Below are positions 9,228 to 17,474 of a stretch of 64,000 nucleotides of DNA, in pieces. The stretch comes from QQWI01 sp964522015 (GTDB taxonomy: Bacteria; Bacillota; Clostridia; Peptostreptococcales; Acidaminobacteraceae). The translations under genes and the position numbers were made by a program. Each line of letters opens with the position of its first letter. Within the stretch, counting starts at the first letter, position 1. The stretch is taken from the NCBI GenBank assembly GCA_964522015.1, contig CAZFST010000005.1, positions 62,001 to 126,000 of the forward strand, written 5' to 3'. The notes beneath the pieces are model-generated. The model made no database searches and had not been told where the DNA came from. It saw nothing but the letters and a program-made list of their open reading frames with translations.

Positions 9228-9412
9228 TAAGGGCAAATGTTAAGCAATATATACAATACACGTAAAATTCATACCCACAACAATTCTATTCAATATAAAC
9301 CTGCTAAACGCCCGGTCTTGAACTTAAAACCGCATTATCCATAATAAGAAAAAACCAACACCACAATCAAAATTGAGTAGCTGGTTTCTCTAATTATAGA
9401 ATTACAATTATG

Positions 9413-9715
9413 CTATCTGTTACAAAGACTGTTGCTGTGATTGCCCCATCTGATTGTATACTTGTACTGTGAGTAATTATAACCACATTCGTCACACACA
9501 GATAGTGTATACATACGAGATACATCTTCTGTACACGACATAGTTATTGGCCAGCTAGTTAGTGGATCCCACCAAACAAACTTATGAGTTTCTGAACCCC
9601 ATACTTCTTGTTCACTCCTAGAATAGCTATGAACATGGGAGCCAGCAAATGCAGTTAATGAACTACTTAAGACAACAATGAGCAAAACAGTTAGCAATAA
9701 AACCCTCTTTTTCAT
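9413..9715 (-). CDS. Small secreted protein, function unknown
   Basis: 100 residues from the ATG at 9715, chosen because GGAGG lies seven bases upstream; an upstream in-frame start adds 12 unlikely residues. Residues 1-24 form a signal peptide (MKKRVLLLTVLLIVVLSSS, cleavage likely after AFA). The mature ~76 residues are rich in His, Trp, Tyr and Ser, begin SHVHSYSRSEQ, and contain four Cys (SC, CDEC, LC), which suggests disulphides or metal binding. It has its own promoter and lies in an AT-rich segment, so it may be acquired or fast-evolving. No function is proposed. Confidence 0.65.
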   Translation of the reverse strand: MKKRVLLLTVLLIVVLSSSLTAFAGSHVHSYSRSEQEVWGSETHKFVWWDPLTSWPITMSCTEDVSRMYTLSVCDECGYNYSQYKYTIRWGNHSNSLCNR

Positions 9716-9750
9716 TTTTACCTCCAATGATTTTTGTTTTTTACAATTCA

Positions 9751-9779
9751 ATCATATTAAAGTAAATTTACATTTACAA
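9751..9779 (-). promoter_or_regulatory. Promoter of the small secreted protein gene
   Basis: TTGTAA (9779-9774), 17 bases, TATGAT (9756-9751) on the minus strand. The spacer contains the perfect 10-bp palindrome GTAAATTTAC (9762-9771), a possible operator. Confidence 0.55.
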
Positions 9780-9785
9780 CACTAT

Positions 9786-9865
9786 CTACATTATTCTACA
9801 TTATTCTACATTATTCTGCATTATTCTGCATTATTCTACATTATTATACATTATTCTACATTATT
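9786..9865. repeat. 10-bp tandem array upstream of a promoter
   Basis: Eight 10-bp units close to CTACATTATT (variants CTGCATTATT and ATACATTATT) run without gaps. The array ends 6 bases upstream of the -35 box of the 9715 gene. The period equals about one DNA turn, so the AT-rich ATTATT blocks fall on one face of the helix. Confidence 0.9.
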
Positions 9866-10162
9866 TTCCGAGGTAAAAAGGTTAATTATAGTCGAATTGC
9901 AATTAAAAGGATTCAACGAAAAGGATTAATCTTCAGTTGGTTCTGCTAAACGTGCGGTTGCCTAAGTAAGCTCTCTATCCTGATAGATCAGGAAACATAG
10001 TACGACCCCCAAAAGAGCAAGAGCAAAGACAAGTATAAGAGTACTGATGATAGATTATTATAGTAAGTGGCCGTAATGAGAAATAGGCACTGAAATTGAT
10101 AAGCGAACACCTAGAATAAAATCGACTCAAGTGCACGGCTCTCTCCCTAAGTCACTTTTCCC
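9866..10162. other. Intergenic stretch with a decayed REP-like palindrome
   Basis: No supportable gene. The sequence is AT-rich. At 10124-10156, reading the minus strand, AGTGACTTA and TTGAGTC flank a loop starting GGGAGAG, similar to the element at 8041-8073 and likewise directly after a glucan-gene stop codon. The block CTGCTAAACGTGCGGT (about 9943) resembles CTGCTAAACGCCCGGT (about 9302) on the other side of the 9413 gene. Confidence 0.4.
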
Positions 10163-12145
10163 CTAAATAATCGTCATGATGCGCAAAATTTCTGCGACGC
10201 TCCAGGCCTGGGCAGAACAACCTCTTGAATTGTAAGGCGCATCCCCATCAAAATTTTCCGCAAAGTTGCCAATTGCCCCCTCTTTCAAGTGTGGGAGTGT
10301 TGCCATTAAGGCATTTTTGACGAATTCTCGGTCCCCGTACGCCTTAAAATGGGCTTCTAAATAGGGCCCGATTAGCCAGCCCCAACCGGTGCCTCTGTGA
10401 TAGGCCCCGTCTCTTGCTAATAGGTCCCCCGTGTAGACCCCATGATAATCTGGGTCAGAAGGATCCAGACTCCGTAAGCCATAAGGGATGGCAAGGGCCT
10501 CAGTGGCCTTATCCACCACCCCACCCCAATGTTCCTTGGAGAGTACAGGGAAAGGCAGACTAATGGCAAATAGCATATTGGGCCTTAAAATATCAATGGC
10601 CTCACCGTCAATGATCAAATCATAGAGATAACCCTTCTCCGAATTCCAAAACTTCTGATTGAAGGCGACTTTGAGTTTTTCCGCATGGGCCTTGGCATCC
10701 GATGGGCGATTAAGCAACTGGGCAAAATAAGCCATGATGGACAGGGCATTGTAAAATAGGGCATTGATCTCTACCGCTTTGCCATGTCTCGGTGTGACAA
10801 CCCAACCATTCACTTTGACATCCATCCATGTCAATTGTGTGGTGGGATTTCCAGTTGAAAGAAGGCCGTCTGTGTCTGTAAAAACATCGTTGATGGTGCC
10901 GTTCAGATGGTAATTCAACATGGTTTCAAGCACTTCGAAGTGACGCGCCACAGCCTTGAGGTCATCGGTTTTCTTGTAATATTCAAAGAAGGCCTGATAC
11001 AGCCATAATGTGGCATCTGCCGTATTGTACATGGGTGCTTCTCCGGCATCTGGAAAATTATTCGGAATGATTCCCTTGTGCTGATGGGCGATGAAGGTCT
11101 CAATGATTTCAAGGGCATCATCGTAGCGTCCTGTTGCAAGGCACAGGCCTGGAATGGCGATCATGGTATCCCTGCCCCAATCCGTGAACCATGGGTAACC
11201 GGCCAAGATGCTCTTCTTGTCTGTGGTTTCCCGCCACACGATAAATTGGTCGGAAGCGGCGACTAAAGGCTTGAACGCCTGATCCAAAAGGGTAGTTTGG
11301 GCTTCCAGTGCCAATATGCGGGCCTTATGGGCTTCAAATATCTCGGTAATGTATGCAGAAATGGTCTTCTCACTGTGAGCCACTTTCGAGGCTTGACTGT
11401 GAGCAAGTTTCGCAGCAACGCTCTCGTCACTGCCAGATATTCTCCCGTGTTGCGACTCATCGCTAATCAGAAAATCAATGGACGTTTCCCCTTCTGGCAG
11501 GGTCAAAGCATAGTACCCTGGGGTAATATGGTCTTCCATATCAGGATAGCCCCGCTCAGTCTCGATGGCGTAATATGAAACAGCCGTCGGCGCAAGCGCC
11601 ATATGAAAAGGTAAAGTGCTCTGAATGGCACACTGAATCAAAGGGTGTTGCATCTTCAGCTGATGACTTTCCTTATACCAGCCAAAAGCGTAGTCCTTTG
11701 GCGCCACAGGGATTGCATCGTGATGGTCACGGCAATTAAAGTAGGGATAGAGCCGAAGGGTCATCGGCGTCTTTGCTGTAAATTGGTAGCGAAGACCAAG
11801 GTCATGGGTCTGATATTTAAAAGCACGGGTCCGATTGATTTCCAGTCCATCATAGTGCCAAGTTTCTTTTGTAATTGGTGTGGTTGACACCGCCACCTGT
11901 GGCACAGACCCACTTTGCGCACTAGACTGGTCTGCATTTAGCGCCACCAGTTCTCCAGCCACCTCTTGAAACAAGGCCAACTTGCTGATCACATGGACAC
12001 GGTCCACTGGGGGTTTTCTGCTCACAGTATAAAGACTATGATACTTCCGATAAGCGATATCAGCCACGCCCAGCAGACTATAGCCACCGAGCCCGTTAGT
12101 GACTAGGGTTTCCATTTGTTTTGTTTGAACCATTTTTTCAGTCAT
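10163..12145 (-). CDS. Glycogen debranching enzyme (amylo-alpha-1,6-glucosidase)
   Basis: 660 residues. The N-terminal ~280 residues form the glucan-binding/transferase-like domain (start METLVTNGLGGYSLLG); the C-terminal half is the (alpha/alpha)6 GH133-type domain with the signature AGYPWFTDWGRD (about 315-326). It removes alpha-1,6 branches in glycogen or branched dextrins, complementing the amylase, MalQ and GH31 enzymes. The start is the ATG at 12145, seven bases after GGAG; a TTG at 12151 overlaps the spacer. The inter-domain linker (about 245-260) contains a duplicated AHS motif encoded by a REP-like sequence. Upstream, CGCCTG/CAGGCG at 12177-12196 is a possible operator. Confidence 0.92.
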   Translation of the reverse strand: MTEKMVQTKQMETLVTNGLGGYSLLGVADIAYRKYHSLYTVSRKPPVDRVHVISKLALFQEVAGELVALNADQSSAQSGSVPQVAVSTTPITKETWHYDGLEINRTRAFKYQTHDLGLRYQFTAKTPMTLRLYPYFNCRDHHDAIPVAPKDYAFGWYKESHQLKMQHPLIQCAIQSTLPFHMALAPTAVSYYAIETERGYPDMEDHITPGYYALTLPEGETSIDFLISDESQHGRISGSDESVAAKLAHSQASKVAHSEKTISAYITEIFEAHKARILALEAQTTLLDQAFKPLVAASDQFIVWRETTDKKSILAGYPWFTDWGRDTMIAIPGLCLATGRYDDALEIIETFIAHQHKGIIPNNFPDAGEAPMYNTADATLWLYQAFFEYYKKTDDLKAVARHFEVLETMLNYHLNGTINDVFTDTDGLLSTGNPTTQLTWMDVKVNGWVVTPRHGKAVEINALFYNALSIMAYFAQLLNRPSDAKAHAEKLKVAFNQKFWNSEKGYLYDLIIDGEAIDILRPNMLFAISLPFPVLSKEHWGGVVDKATEALAIPYGLRSLDPSDPDYHGVYTGDLLARDGAYHRGTGWGWLIGPYLEAHFKAYGDREFVKNALMATLPHLKEGAIGNFAENFDGDAPYNSRGCSAQAWSVAEILRIMTII

Positions 12146-12271
12146 GTACAAACTCCTTCTTGGTTAAGTAATCAAGCGCCTGATGTCGCCCAGGCGTTAC
12201 TTGGGTCTTCAAAATGAAGTCGTTCCAGAGAACAACCTTTTTCTTTTACCTAGTATCCACGAAAAATCAAA

Positions 12272-12309
12272 AAAAAGCAACCAAAGCCTTCAGGCATTAG
12301 TTGCTTTTT
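12272..12309 (-). terminator. Terminator of hisC
   Basis: Arms AAAAAGCAAC and GTTGCTTTTT (12272-12281, 12300-12309) with an inner GCCT/AGGC pairing and, on the minus strand, a run of eight T after the stem. Confidence 0.85.
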
Positions 12310-12316
12310 ATTACCC

Positions 12317-12363
12317 CTTCAAATGATTCAACACATCTTCAAATGATTTAATACATCTTCAAA
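12317..12363. repeat. 20-bp tandem duplication at the hisC 3' end
   Basis: Two 20-bp units (12317-12336, 12337-12356) differ at two positions and are followed by a 7-base partial third. The unit is not a multiple of three, so it changes the reading frame at the end of hisC: the downstream copy would read EDVLNHLKG-stop, while the gene now ends LKMC. Confidence 0.85.
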
Positions 12364-13434
12364 GGCATCGATAAACCGTTGGGTCTGTTCGAATGTACCT
12401 GTCGAAACACGGATGTGTTGGTCGCTACCCCACAAGAAACCAGGGCGAATGATAACCCCGCGTTTCAGGAGCTCTTCATTAACAATACGTGAATCAAAAC
12501 CAGTGTTGACCCAAACAAAATTTGCGTTTGATGGGGTGTAGACCAAACCAATCTCATCAAAGAAGGCTTCCATCATACCGATTGAAATATAGTTGAGCTC
12601 CACGGTTTTCTTGATGTGATCATCATCATCAAGTGCGGCGATACCAGCTACTTGAGCAATGCGGTTCAGGTTGAATACATTTCTGACTTTCGTCATTTCT
12701 GCCACCAATTGCTCGTTTGAAATCATGTAACCAACACGAAGACCAGCAAGGCCGGCCACTTTTGAGAAGGTGCGAATGATGACTGTATTCGGGCGTTTTG
12801 CCAAAATATCAAGACCATTGGGATACTCCGGATTCACCTGAGCGAACTCAAAATAAGCCTCATCCAAAACTAAAACAACATGATCGGGAATATTGGCCAC
12901 CAGGTGATCAAGCTCTGCGATTGTCATGATATTGCCCGTGGGATTATTGGGATTGCAGACATAGATCATCTTCGTTTTTTTGTTGACAGCGCCGATAAAG
13001 GCATCAAAATCATGCTTAAAATCTAAACCCATGTTAAAAACCACTGATTTGCCACCCATTACACTGGTGGCGATATCATAAAGTGAAAATGAAGGCCAAG
13101 CAAAAATAACTTCTTCGTCTTTATCAATCATGGCATAAGCCAGCATCTTAATGATTTCTTCCCCACCATTGCCAAACATAATCTGATTTGGATTGATACC
13201 CAGCTTTTTTGCTAACTTTTCAGTTAAGGCGGTGGCTGAACCATCTGGATAAATGTGAACTTCACATGCCGCAGCTTGAATTGCTGCAATAGCTTTTGGA
13301 GACGGCCCAAGAGGATTTTCGTTGGAAGCTAATTTTACAATGTCAGTAATCCCATATTCACGGGCTACTTCTTCAACTGGTTTGCCTGGTACATATTTTT
13401 TCAAAGTCGCCATTTCTGCTCTAAAAATCCCCAT
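12328..13434 (-). CDS. hisC: Histidinol-phosphate aminotransferase-like PLP enzyme
   Basis: 368 residues, full length for class I/II aminotransferases of the HisC group. Motifs: KLASNENPLGPSP (34-46), VCNPNNPTG (about 159-167), DEAYFEF (about 191-197) and the PLP lysine in RTFSK (about Lys225), then GLRVGY. Members convert histidinol phosphate and often also aromatic keto acids. No other histidine genes are here; a role with the aromatic pathway at 51191-54081 is possible. ATG at 13434 follows AAGGGGG. A cre-like TGCAAACGTTTCCC (13487-13500; one mismatch) lies upstream. The last two residues (MC) result from a tandem duplication. Confidence 0.9.
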   Translation of the reverse strand: MGIFRAEMATLKKYVPGKPVEEVAREYGITDIVKLASNENPLGPSPKAIAAIQAAACEVHIYPDGSATALTEKLAKKLGINPNQIMFGNGGEEIIKMLAYAMIDKDEEVIFAWPSFSLYDIATSVMGGKSVVFNMGLDFKHDFDAFIGAVNKKTKMIYVCNPNNPTGNIMTIAELDHLVANIPDHVVLVLDEAYFEFAQVNPEYPNGLDILAKRPNTVIIRTFSKVAGLAGLRVGYMISNEQLVAEMTKVRNVFNLNRIAQVAGIAALDDDDHIKKTVELNYISIGMMEAFFDEIGLVYTPSNANFVWVNTGFDSRIVNEELLKRGVIIRPGFLWGSDQHIRVSTGTFEQTQRFIDAFEDVLNHLKMC

Positions 13435-13605
13435 CGCTTTTCCCCCTTAAAATAACGCTTAAAATAACGCCCAAACCAACGTTGTCTGCAAACGTTTCCC
13501 TAGATTCTAAGTCCATTATAAAGTTATTTTAAAGTCTTGTCACGGATAACAGGAAAGATTCCTAAAAAACTTCTTGTGTTTTTTTAAGACCTCAAAAAAA
13601 AGACA

Positions 13606-13643
13606 AAGTCGTTGTTGTCGATTTCACTCGACAACAACGACTT
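13606..13643 (-). terminator. Terminator after apt
   Basis: Perfect 15-bp arms (AAGTCGTTGTTGTCG and its complement) at 13606-13620 and 13629-13643 with an 8-base loop; the minus strand continues TTGTCTTTTTTTT. It closes the long operon ending in apt. Confidence 0.92.
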
Positions 13644-13667
13644 ATTTTTACTGTAAACACTTCTTAA

Positions 13668-14183
13668 TTACTCGTAAACCACCAATGCCTCAACATCATA
13701 AGCTTCTAAAACACTTCTGCCATTCAAGAACGCCAAGTCGATCATAAACAAGATCTTAACCACTTCGCCACCCATTTTTTCGACCAATTCAGCAACAGCG
13801 CTGATGGTGCCACCAGTTGCCAATAGGTCATCAACTATAACAACCTTTTGACCAGGCTTAATGGCATCAATGTGCATTTCCAAAGTATCTGTGCCATATT
13901 CCAAAGCATAGGTATGTGAAATGGTTTCATAGGGTAGCTTGCCAGGCTTTCTAACCGGAACAAAAGGCTTTATCATGGCATAAGCAAGGGGGGCCCCCAT
14001 TAAAAAACCTCGGGCCTCAGGTCCTACTAATACATCAAATTCAACCCCTTCTAAACAGGTGGCAAGGCGATCAATGGCATATCGGTATACTTTACCATCA
14101 GCCAAAACCGTTGTAATATCCTTAAAACCAATACCTTCAATTGGAAAATCCTGCACTTCTCTGATATAATCTTTCAAATCCAT
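13668..14183 (-). CDS. apt: Adenine phosphoribosyltransferase
   Basis: 171 residues, the usual length. It makes AMP from adenine and PRPP. The PRPP-binding loop VVIVDDLLATGGT is at about 113-125; the N-terminal RDFPIEGIGFKDIT-type segment (here VQDFPIEGIGFKDITT) is conserved. ATG at 14183 follows AAAGGAGG. It starts 12 bases after recJ; recJ-apt adjacency is common in Clostridia and Bacilli, often next to relA, which is absent here. Confidence 0.96.
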   Translation of the reverse strand: MDLKDYIREVQDFPIEGIGFKDITTVLADGKVYRYAIDRLATCLEGVEFDVLVGPEARGFLMGAPLAYAMIKPFVPVRKPGKLPYETISHTYALEYGTDTLEMHIDAIKPGQKVVIVDDLLATGGTISAVAELVEKMGGEVVKILFMIDLAFLNGRSVLEAYDVEALVVYE

Positions 14184-14195
14184 GGTTAGCCTCCT

Positions 14196-16571
14196 TTATA
14201 ATTCGCGATGATTTTTCATATACTGCATCATACCCAATATCCCTTGGGATAATAATTCGATACGGGCATATAATTGACTTTCTTCGTAGGCCATCTTTTG
14301 ATGGGGACCAGCCGTCAAAACGTAGTCGCCCCCTTGCTTAATCACAAAGCCTGCTTCTTCAAAAAACAAGAGGGTCACAAGGTCCTTTACAGGCCACTGG
14401 GAACCTAATAGTTCAAGTTCCAAATTCAAAATCCGTTCTTTTTTAATCTTCCCAAATAATTGGGCTGCGTGACTCCGATCAAAGGTGAGTTCCCCAAGGA
14501 TTGTCTCTGACGCAACGTGATCCAGTCGGCGCATGCCAACAGTTTGAACAGAGGCAGCCTGCCCACTGTCAAAGGGTAAATCCACACAAATTGCACCAAA
14601 TAGCATTTCTTGAGGACAAACCTGTACAGAACGGCCCCATAAGTCATCCAAATCAAGCCCCATATCATGACAGGCATATGCGACTTCTAGAAGCCCTTCA
14701 AAGCTCCAAATCCCAAGGGTTTCTTCACAATCAATCCAAAAGGCGGTGTCTTCTGAACGCCTTTCATTGGGCATCATCTCGGAAAAGTTCTGCTCCATTT
14801 TCACTAGAGGTCTCTCTACTACCCAAGCAAAAAGTGCTTGAATATACCGAACATAAAGCTTTTTTTGAAAGAATTGATAATTTGGATCGTAACTTCTAAA
14901 ATCCTTCAGTAGTAGCTGAACACTTTCAACACCGTTGAAGGTATTGATGTCCAGTTGTAGTGCCACATCCATACGACACCCTTTAATCGGTGTGGTCCTA
15001 TCCCCAAACTTAAATTGCAGGGCTTCAAATAGGCGATAATGATTATTTAGCTTGATTTTTAGATGGCTCTGATCTTTGCCCATTCGTCTTGTCTCTTCCA
15101 CTTTTAAATGGTCTAAGCGAAACACAGGTTTTGGATTCCCCATGCCAAAGGGTTCCAATTGACTCAGTTCTTGAACCAATTGGCTATGGATTTCTTTTGA
15201 AGTTAAGCGGGCATCGCATTTGATGGTTTCAATCAAAATATCTGGGGTCAAGTGGTCCTGATTGTATTTGGAGATGCCAGCAATCAGTGCAGGCAGATTT
15301 TCAGATTCCAGGGTCAAACCAGCTGCTTGTTCGTGACCACCAAATTTTTTTAACCACTGATTTTGTGACAACAATGCTTCAAATATAGAATAGCCAGCAA
15401 TACTGCGGGCACTGCCCTTTAAGAGCCCATCTACTTCACTGAGAACAATGACAGGCCGATAAAATCGTTCCACTAAACGGGATGCCACAATGCCAACAAC
15501 ACCAGTATGCCAGTTGGGACCCCACACAATGATGGTGCCCGATTGCATATGAATAGCTTCACTTTCAATTTTCTTTAGGGCTGCCTCCAGAATTTTTCTT
15601 TCGGTTTCTTGCCGCTCTTGATTGAGAGCATCTAGATTTGAGGCAATTTCAAAAGCTTTTACAGGATCATCGGTCAGTAGTAATTCCACCCCAGCCTGTG
15701 CATGTTCAAGGCGGCCCACCGCATTGAGACGGGGGCCGATCATAAAACCCACATGCCCTGCTGTTATCGGTTTACCATCTAGTTTGCAAACTTTAATCAG
15801 TGCCTCAAGGCCAGCCATCTTAGAATCAGAAAGTGCCGCCAGTCCATGGGATGCAATAATGCGATTCTCCCCTGTGAGGGGGGCCACATCAGCAATGGTG
15901 CCAATGGCACTGAGTGCCAAAAGTTTAGGTCCAATTCCCGTATGACCATTGAATTGATCCCCCAACAGAGCTTGTGCCAATTTCAGGGCAATACCTGCAC
16001 CAGCTAGCATCTCATAGGGGTAGTGACAGTTTGGCAACTTGGGATTGATCAGGGCATAAGCTTGTGGCAACTGGTCCTGACATTCGTGATGATCTGTGAT
16101 AATCAGGTCCACACCCAACGTCTGACATAGTGCTGCCTCAGCAATGGCAGAGATCCCACAGTCCACTGTTACAATCACCGAAGCCCCTTCACTTGCAAGA
16201 AAACTCATGGCCTCACTATTTAGCCCGTAACCTTCTTCAAGTCGCTTTGGGATGTAAAAGTGAACATTAGCCCCTAGGTGTTCAAGAACTCTATAAACAA
16301 TGGCTGTACTGGTCATGCCATCTACATCGTAATCACCGTAAATCCAAATGGCTTGCTTTTGAGCGATTGCCATTTCTAGACGCAAAACCGCTTTATGCAT
16401 ATCTGGTAGTAGAAATGGGGACTCAAGATTCTCTAGACTGACAGCTAAAAATCCGCTCATGTCCTCAAGGCCATGAAAACCTCTGTTCTGGAGAACAGAG
16501 GTTAAAGTTCGACTTAAGCCGGCTATCTCATAATTAGGTACTGTACTTAATTGCCAACGCTTGGGTTTCAT
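14196..16571 (-). CDS. recJ: Single-stranded-DNA exonuclease RecJ
   Basis: 791 residues. 5'-3' exonuclease of recombination and mismatch repair. DHH-family motifs: YGDYDVDGMTS (about 78-88), VTVDCGIS (about 135-142), ITDHHEC (about 159-165) and the DHHA1 region with GGHEQAAGLT. After the OB-like domain (about 470-560) there is a C-terminal extension of roughly 200 residues as in Firmicutes RecJ. ATG at 16571 follows AGAGGTAACCC. It is 15 bases after secF. Confidence 0.95.
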   Translation of the reverse strand: MKPKRWQLSTVPNYEIAGLSRTLTSVLQNRGFHGLEDMSGFLAVSLENLESPFLLPDMHKAVLRLEMAIAQKQAIWIYGDYDVDGMTSTAIVYRVLEHLGANVHFYIPKRLEEGYGLNSEAMSFLASEGASVIVTVDCGISAIAEAALCQTLGVDLIITDHHECQDQLPQAYALINPKLPNCHYPYEMLAGAGIALKLAQALLGDQFNGHTGIGPKLLALSAIGTIADVAPLTGENRIIASHGLAALSDSKMAGLEALIKVCKLDGKPITAGHVGFMIGPRLNAVGRLEHAQAGVELLLTDDPVKAFEIASNLDALNQERQETERKILEAALKKIESEAIHMQSGTIIVWGPNWHTGVVGIVASRLVERFYRPVIVLSEVDGLLKGSARSIAGYSIFEALLSQNQWLKKFGGHEQAAGLTLESENLPALIAGISKYNQDHLTPDILIETIKCDARLTSKEIHSQLVQELSQLEPFGMGNPKPVFRLDHLKVEETRRMGKDQSHLKIKLNNHYRLFEALQFKFGDRTTPIKGCRMDVALQLDINTFNGVESVQLLLKDFRSYDPNYQFFQKKLYVRYIQALFAWVVERPLVKMEQNFSEMMPNERRSEDTAFWIDCEETLGIWSFEGLLEVAYACHDMGLDLDDLWGRSVQVCPQEMLFGAICVDLPFDSGQAASVQTVGMRRLDHVASETILGELTFDRSHAAQLFGKIKKERILNLELELLGSQWPVKDLVTLLFFEEAGFVIKQGGDYVLTAGPHQKMAYEESQLYARIELLSQGILGMMQYMKNHREL

Positions 16572-16586
16572 GGGTTACCTCTAACT

Positions 16587-17462
16587 TTATGATGCTTTTA
16601 AAGCCGCCTTTTGCGCTTTTTTAAGCGATACCCAAATTGGGCTTGCGATACAAATTGAAGAATACGTACCAGTTGAAATACCAACCAACAACGGAATTGC
16701 TAATTCTTTGATAGAGGATGCTCCAAAAATCGCGAGGGCAATAATAACAACAATGGTCGTTAATGATGTATTAATGGTTCTCCCAAGTGTTTGATTGATA
16801 CTCTCATTGGCGATTTTCTCGTAATTGGTTGTTTTTGCATATTTCAACGTATCCCTAATTCGGTCAAAAACAACAATGGTATCATTGATTGAATAACCTA
16901 GAACCGTTAGAATTGCTGCAATAAACGCTGAGTTAACAGGGATCCTGAAAATCGCATAGAATGAAATAAGAATAAATACATCGTGAAAAAGCGCGAGAAT
17001 TGCCGAAACACCAAATCGCCATTCAAATCTAATGGTGACGTAAATCATCATAAATATAGCAGATAATATAATCGATAACAAAGCACGGTTCTTGATTTCT
17101 TTGCCGACTGAAGGGCCAAATTGCTCTGAAGAAATCATTGCTGAGTCTTCTAATTTAAACTTATCCTTTAAGGCACTAAAGACTTTGATACGGGCTTCGT
17201 TATCAAGGGATTGAGAGGTTTTAATAATAACTTGATCATTGTTCTTACCCGAATAAATCACGTCAGGTGATAATTTAAAATCAGCAATTGTGGTCTCAAC
17301 AGTAGCCAAATCCACCTTTTGTGACATTTGAACTTGTATAATAGTACCACCACTAAAGTCAATACCTAAGTTTAAGCCAAACATTAAAAACATACCAAGG
17401 CCAATAGCCATGATGACCAGCGATATGCCATAATTGAGTTTACTGTATTTAATAAAGTTCAT
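16587..17462 (-). CDS. secF: Protein translocase subunit SecF
   Basis: 291 residues. Membrane component that, with SecD, drives late steps of Sec export with the proton motive force. One N-terminal TM segment, a periplasmic-type P1 domain (FSGGTIIQVQ), then five TM helices with the conserved LGYSINDTIVVFDRIRD motif. I set the start at ATG 17462, six bases after AGGAGGTG; a GTG inside that ribosome site (17471) is in frame but unlikely. Twelve bases after secD. Confidence 0.95.
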   Translation of the reverse strand: MNFIKYSKLNYGISLVIMAIGLGMFLMFGLNLGIDFSGGTIIQVQMSQKVDLATVETTIADFKLSPDVIYSGKNNDQVIIKTSQSLDNEARIKVFSALKDKFKLEDSAMISSEQFGPSVGKEIKNRALLSIILSAIFMMIYVTIRFEWRFGVSAILALFHDVFILISFYAIFRIPVNSAFIAAILTVLGYSINDTIVVFDRIRDTLKYAKTTNYEKIANESINQTLGRTINTSLTTIVVIIALAIFGASSIKELAIPLLVGISTGTYSSICIASPIWVSLKKAQKAALKAS

Positions 17463-17474
17463 GGGTATCACCTC

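Noticed and set aside
9678..9929. 83-codon plus-strand frame rich in YIILHYS-type repeats
   Set aside because: It is a translation of the 10-bp tandem array and overlaps the start of the real 9715 gene; it has no ribosome site and no protein-like composition.
10020..10105. Hydrophobic minus-strand frame (about 40 codons, LLLLFWGSYY)
   Set aside because: Starts at a GTG directly after a stop with no ribosome site; its hydrophobicity may come from base composition.
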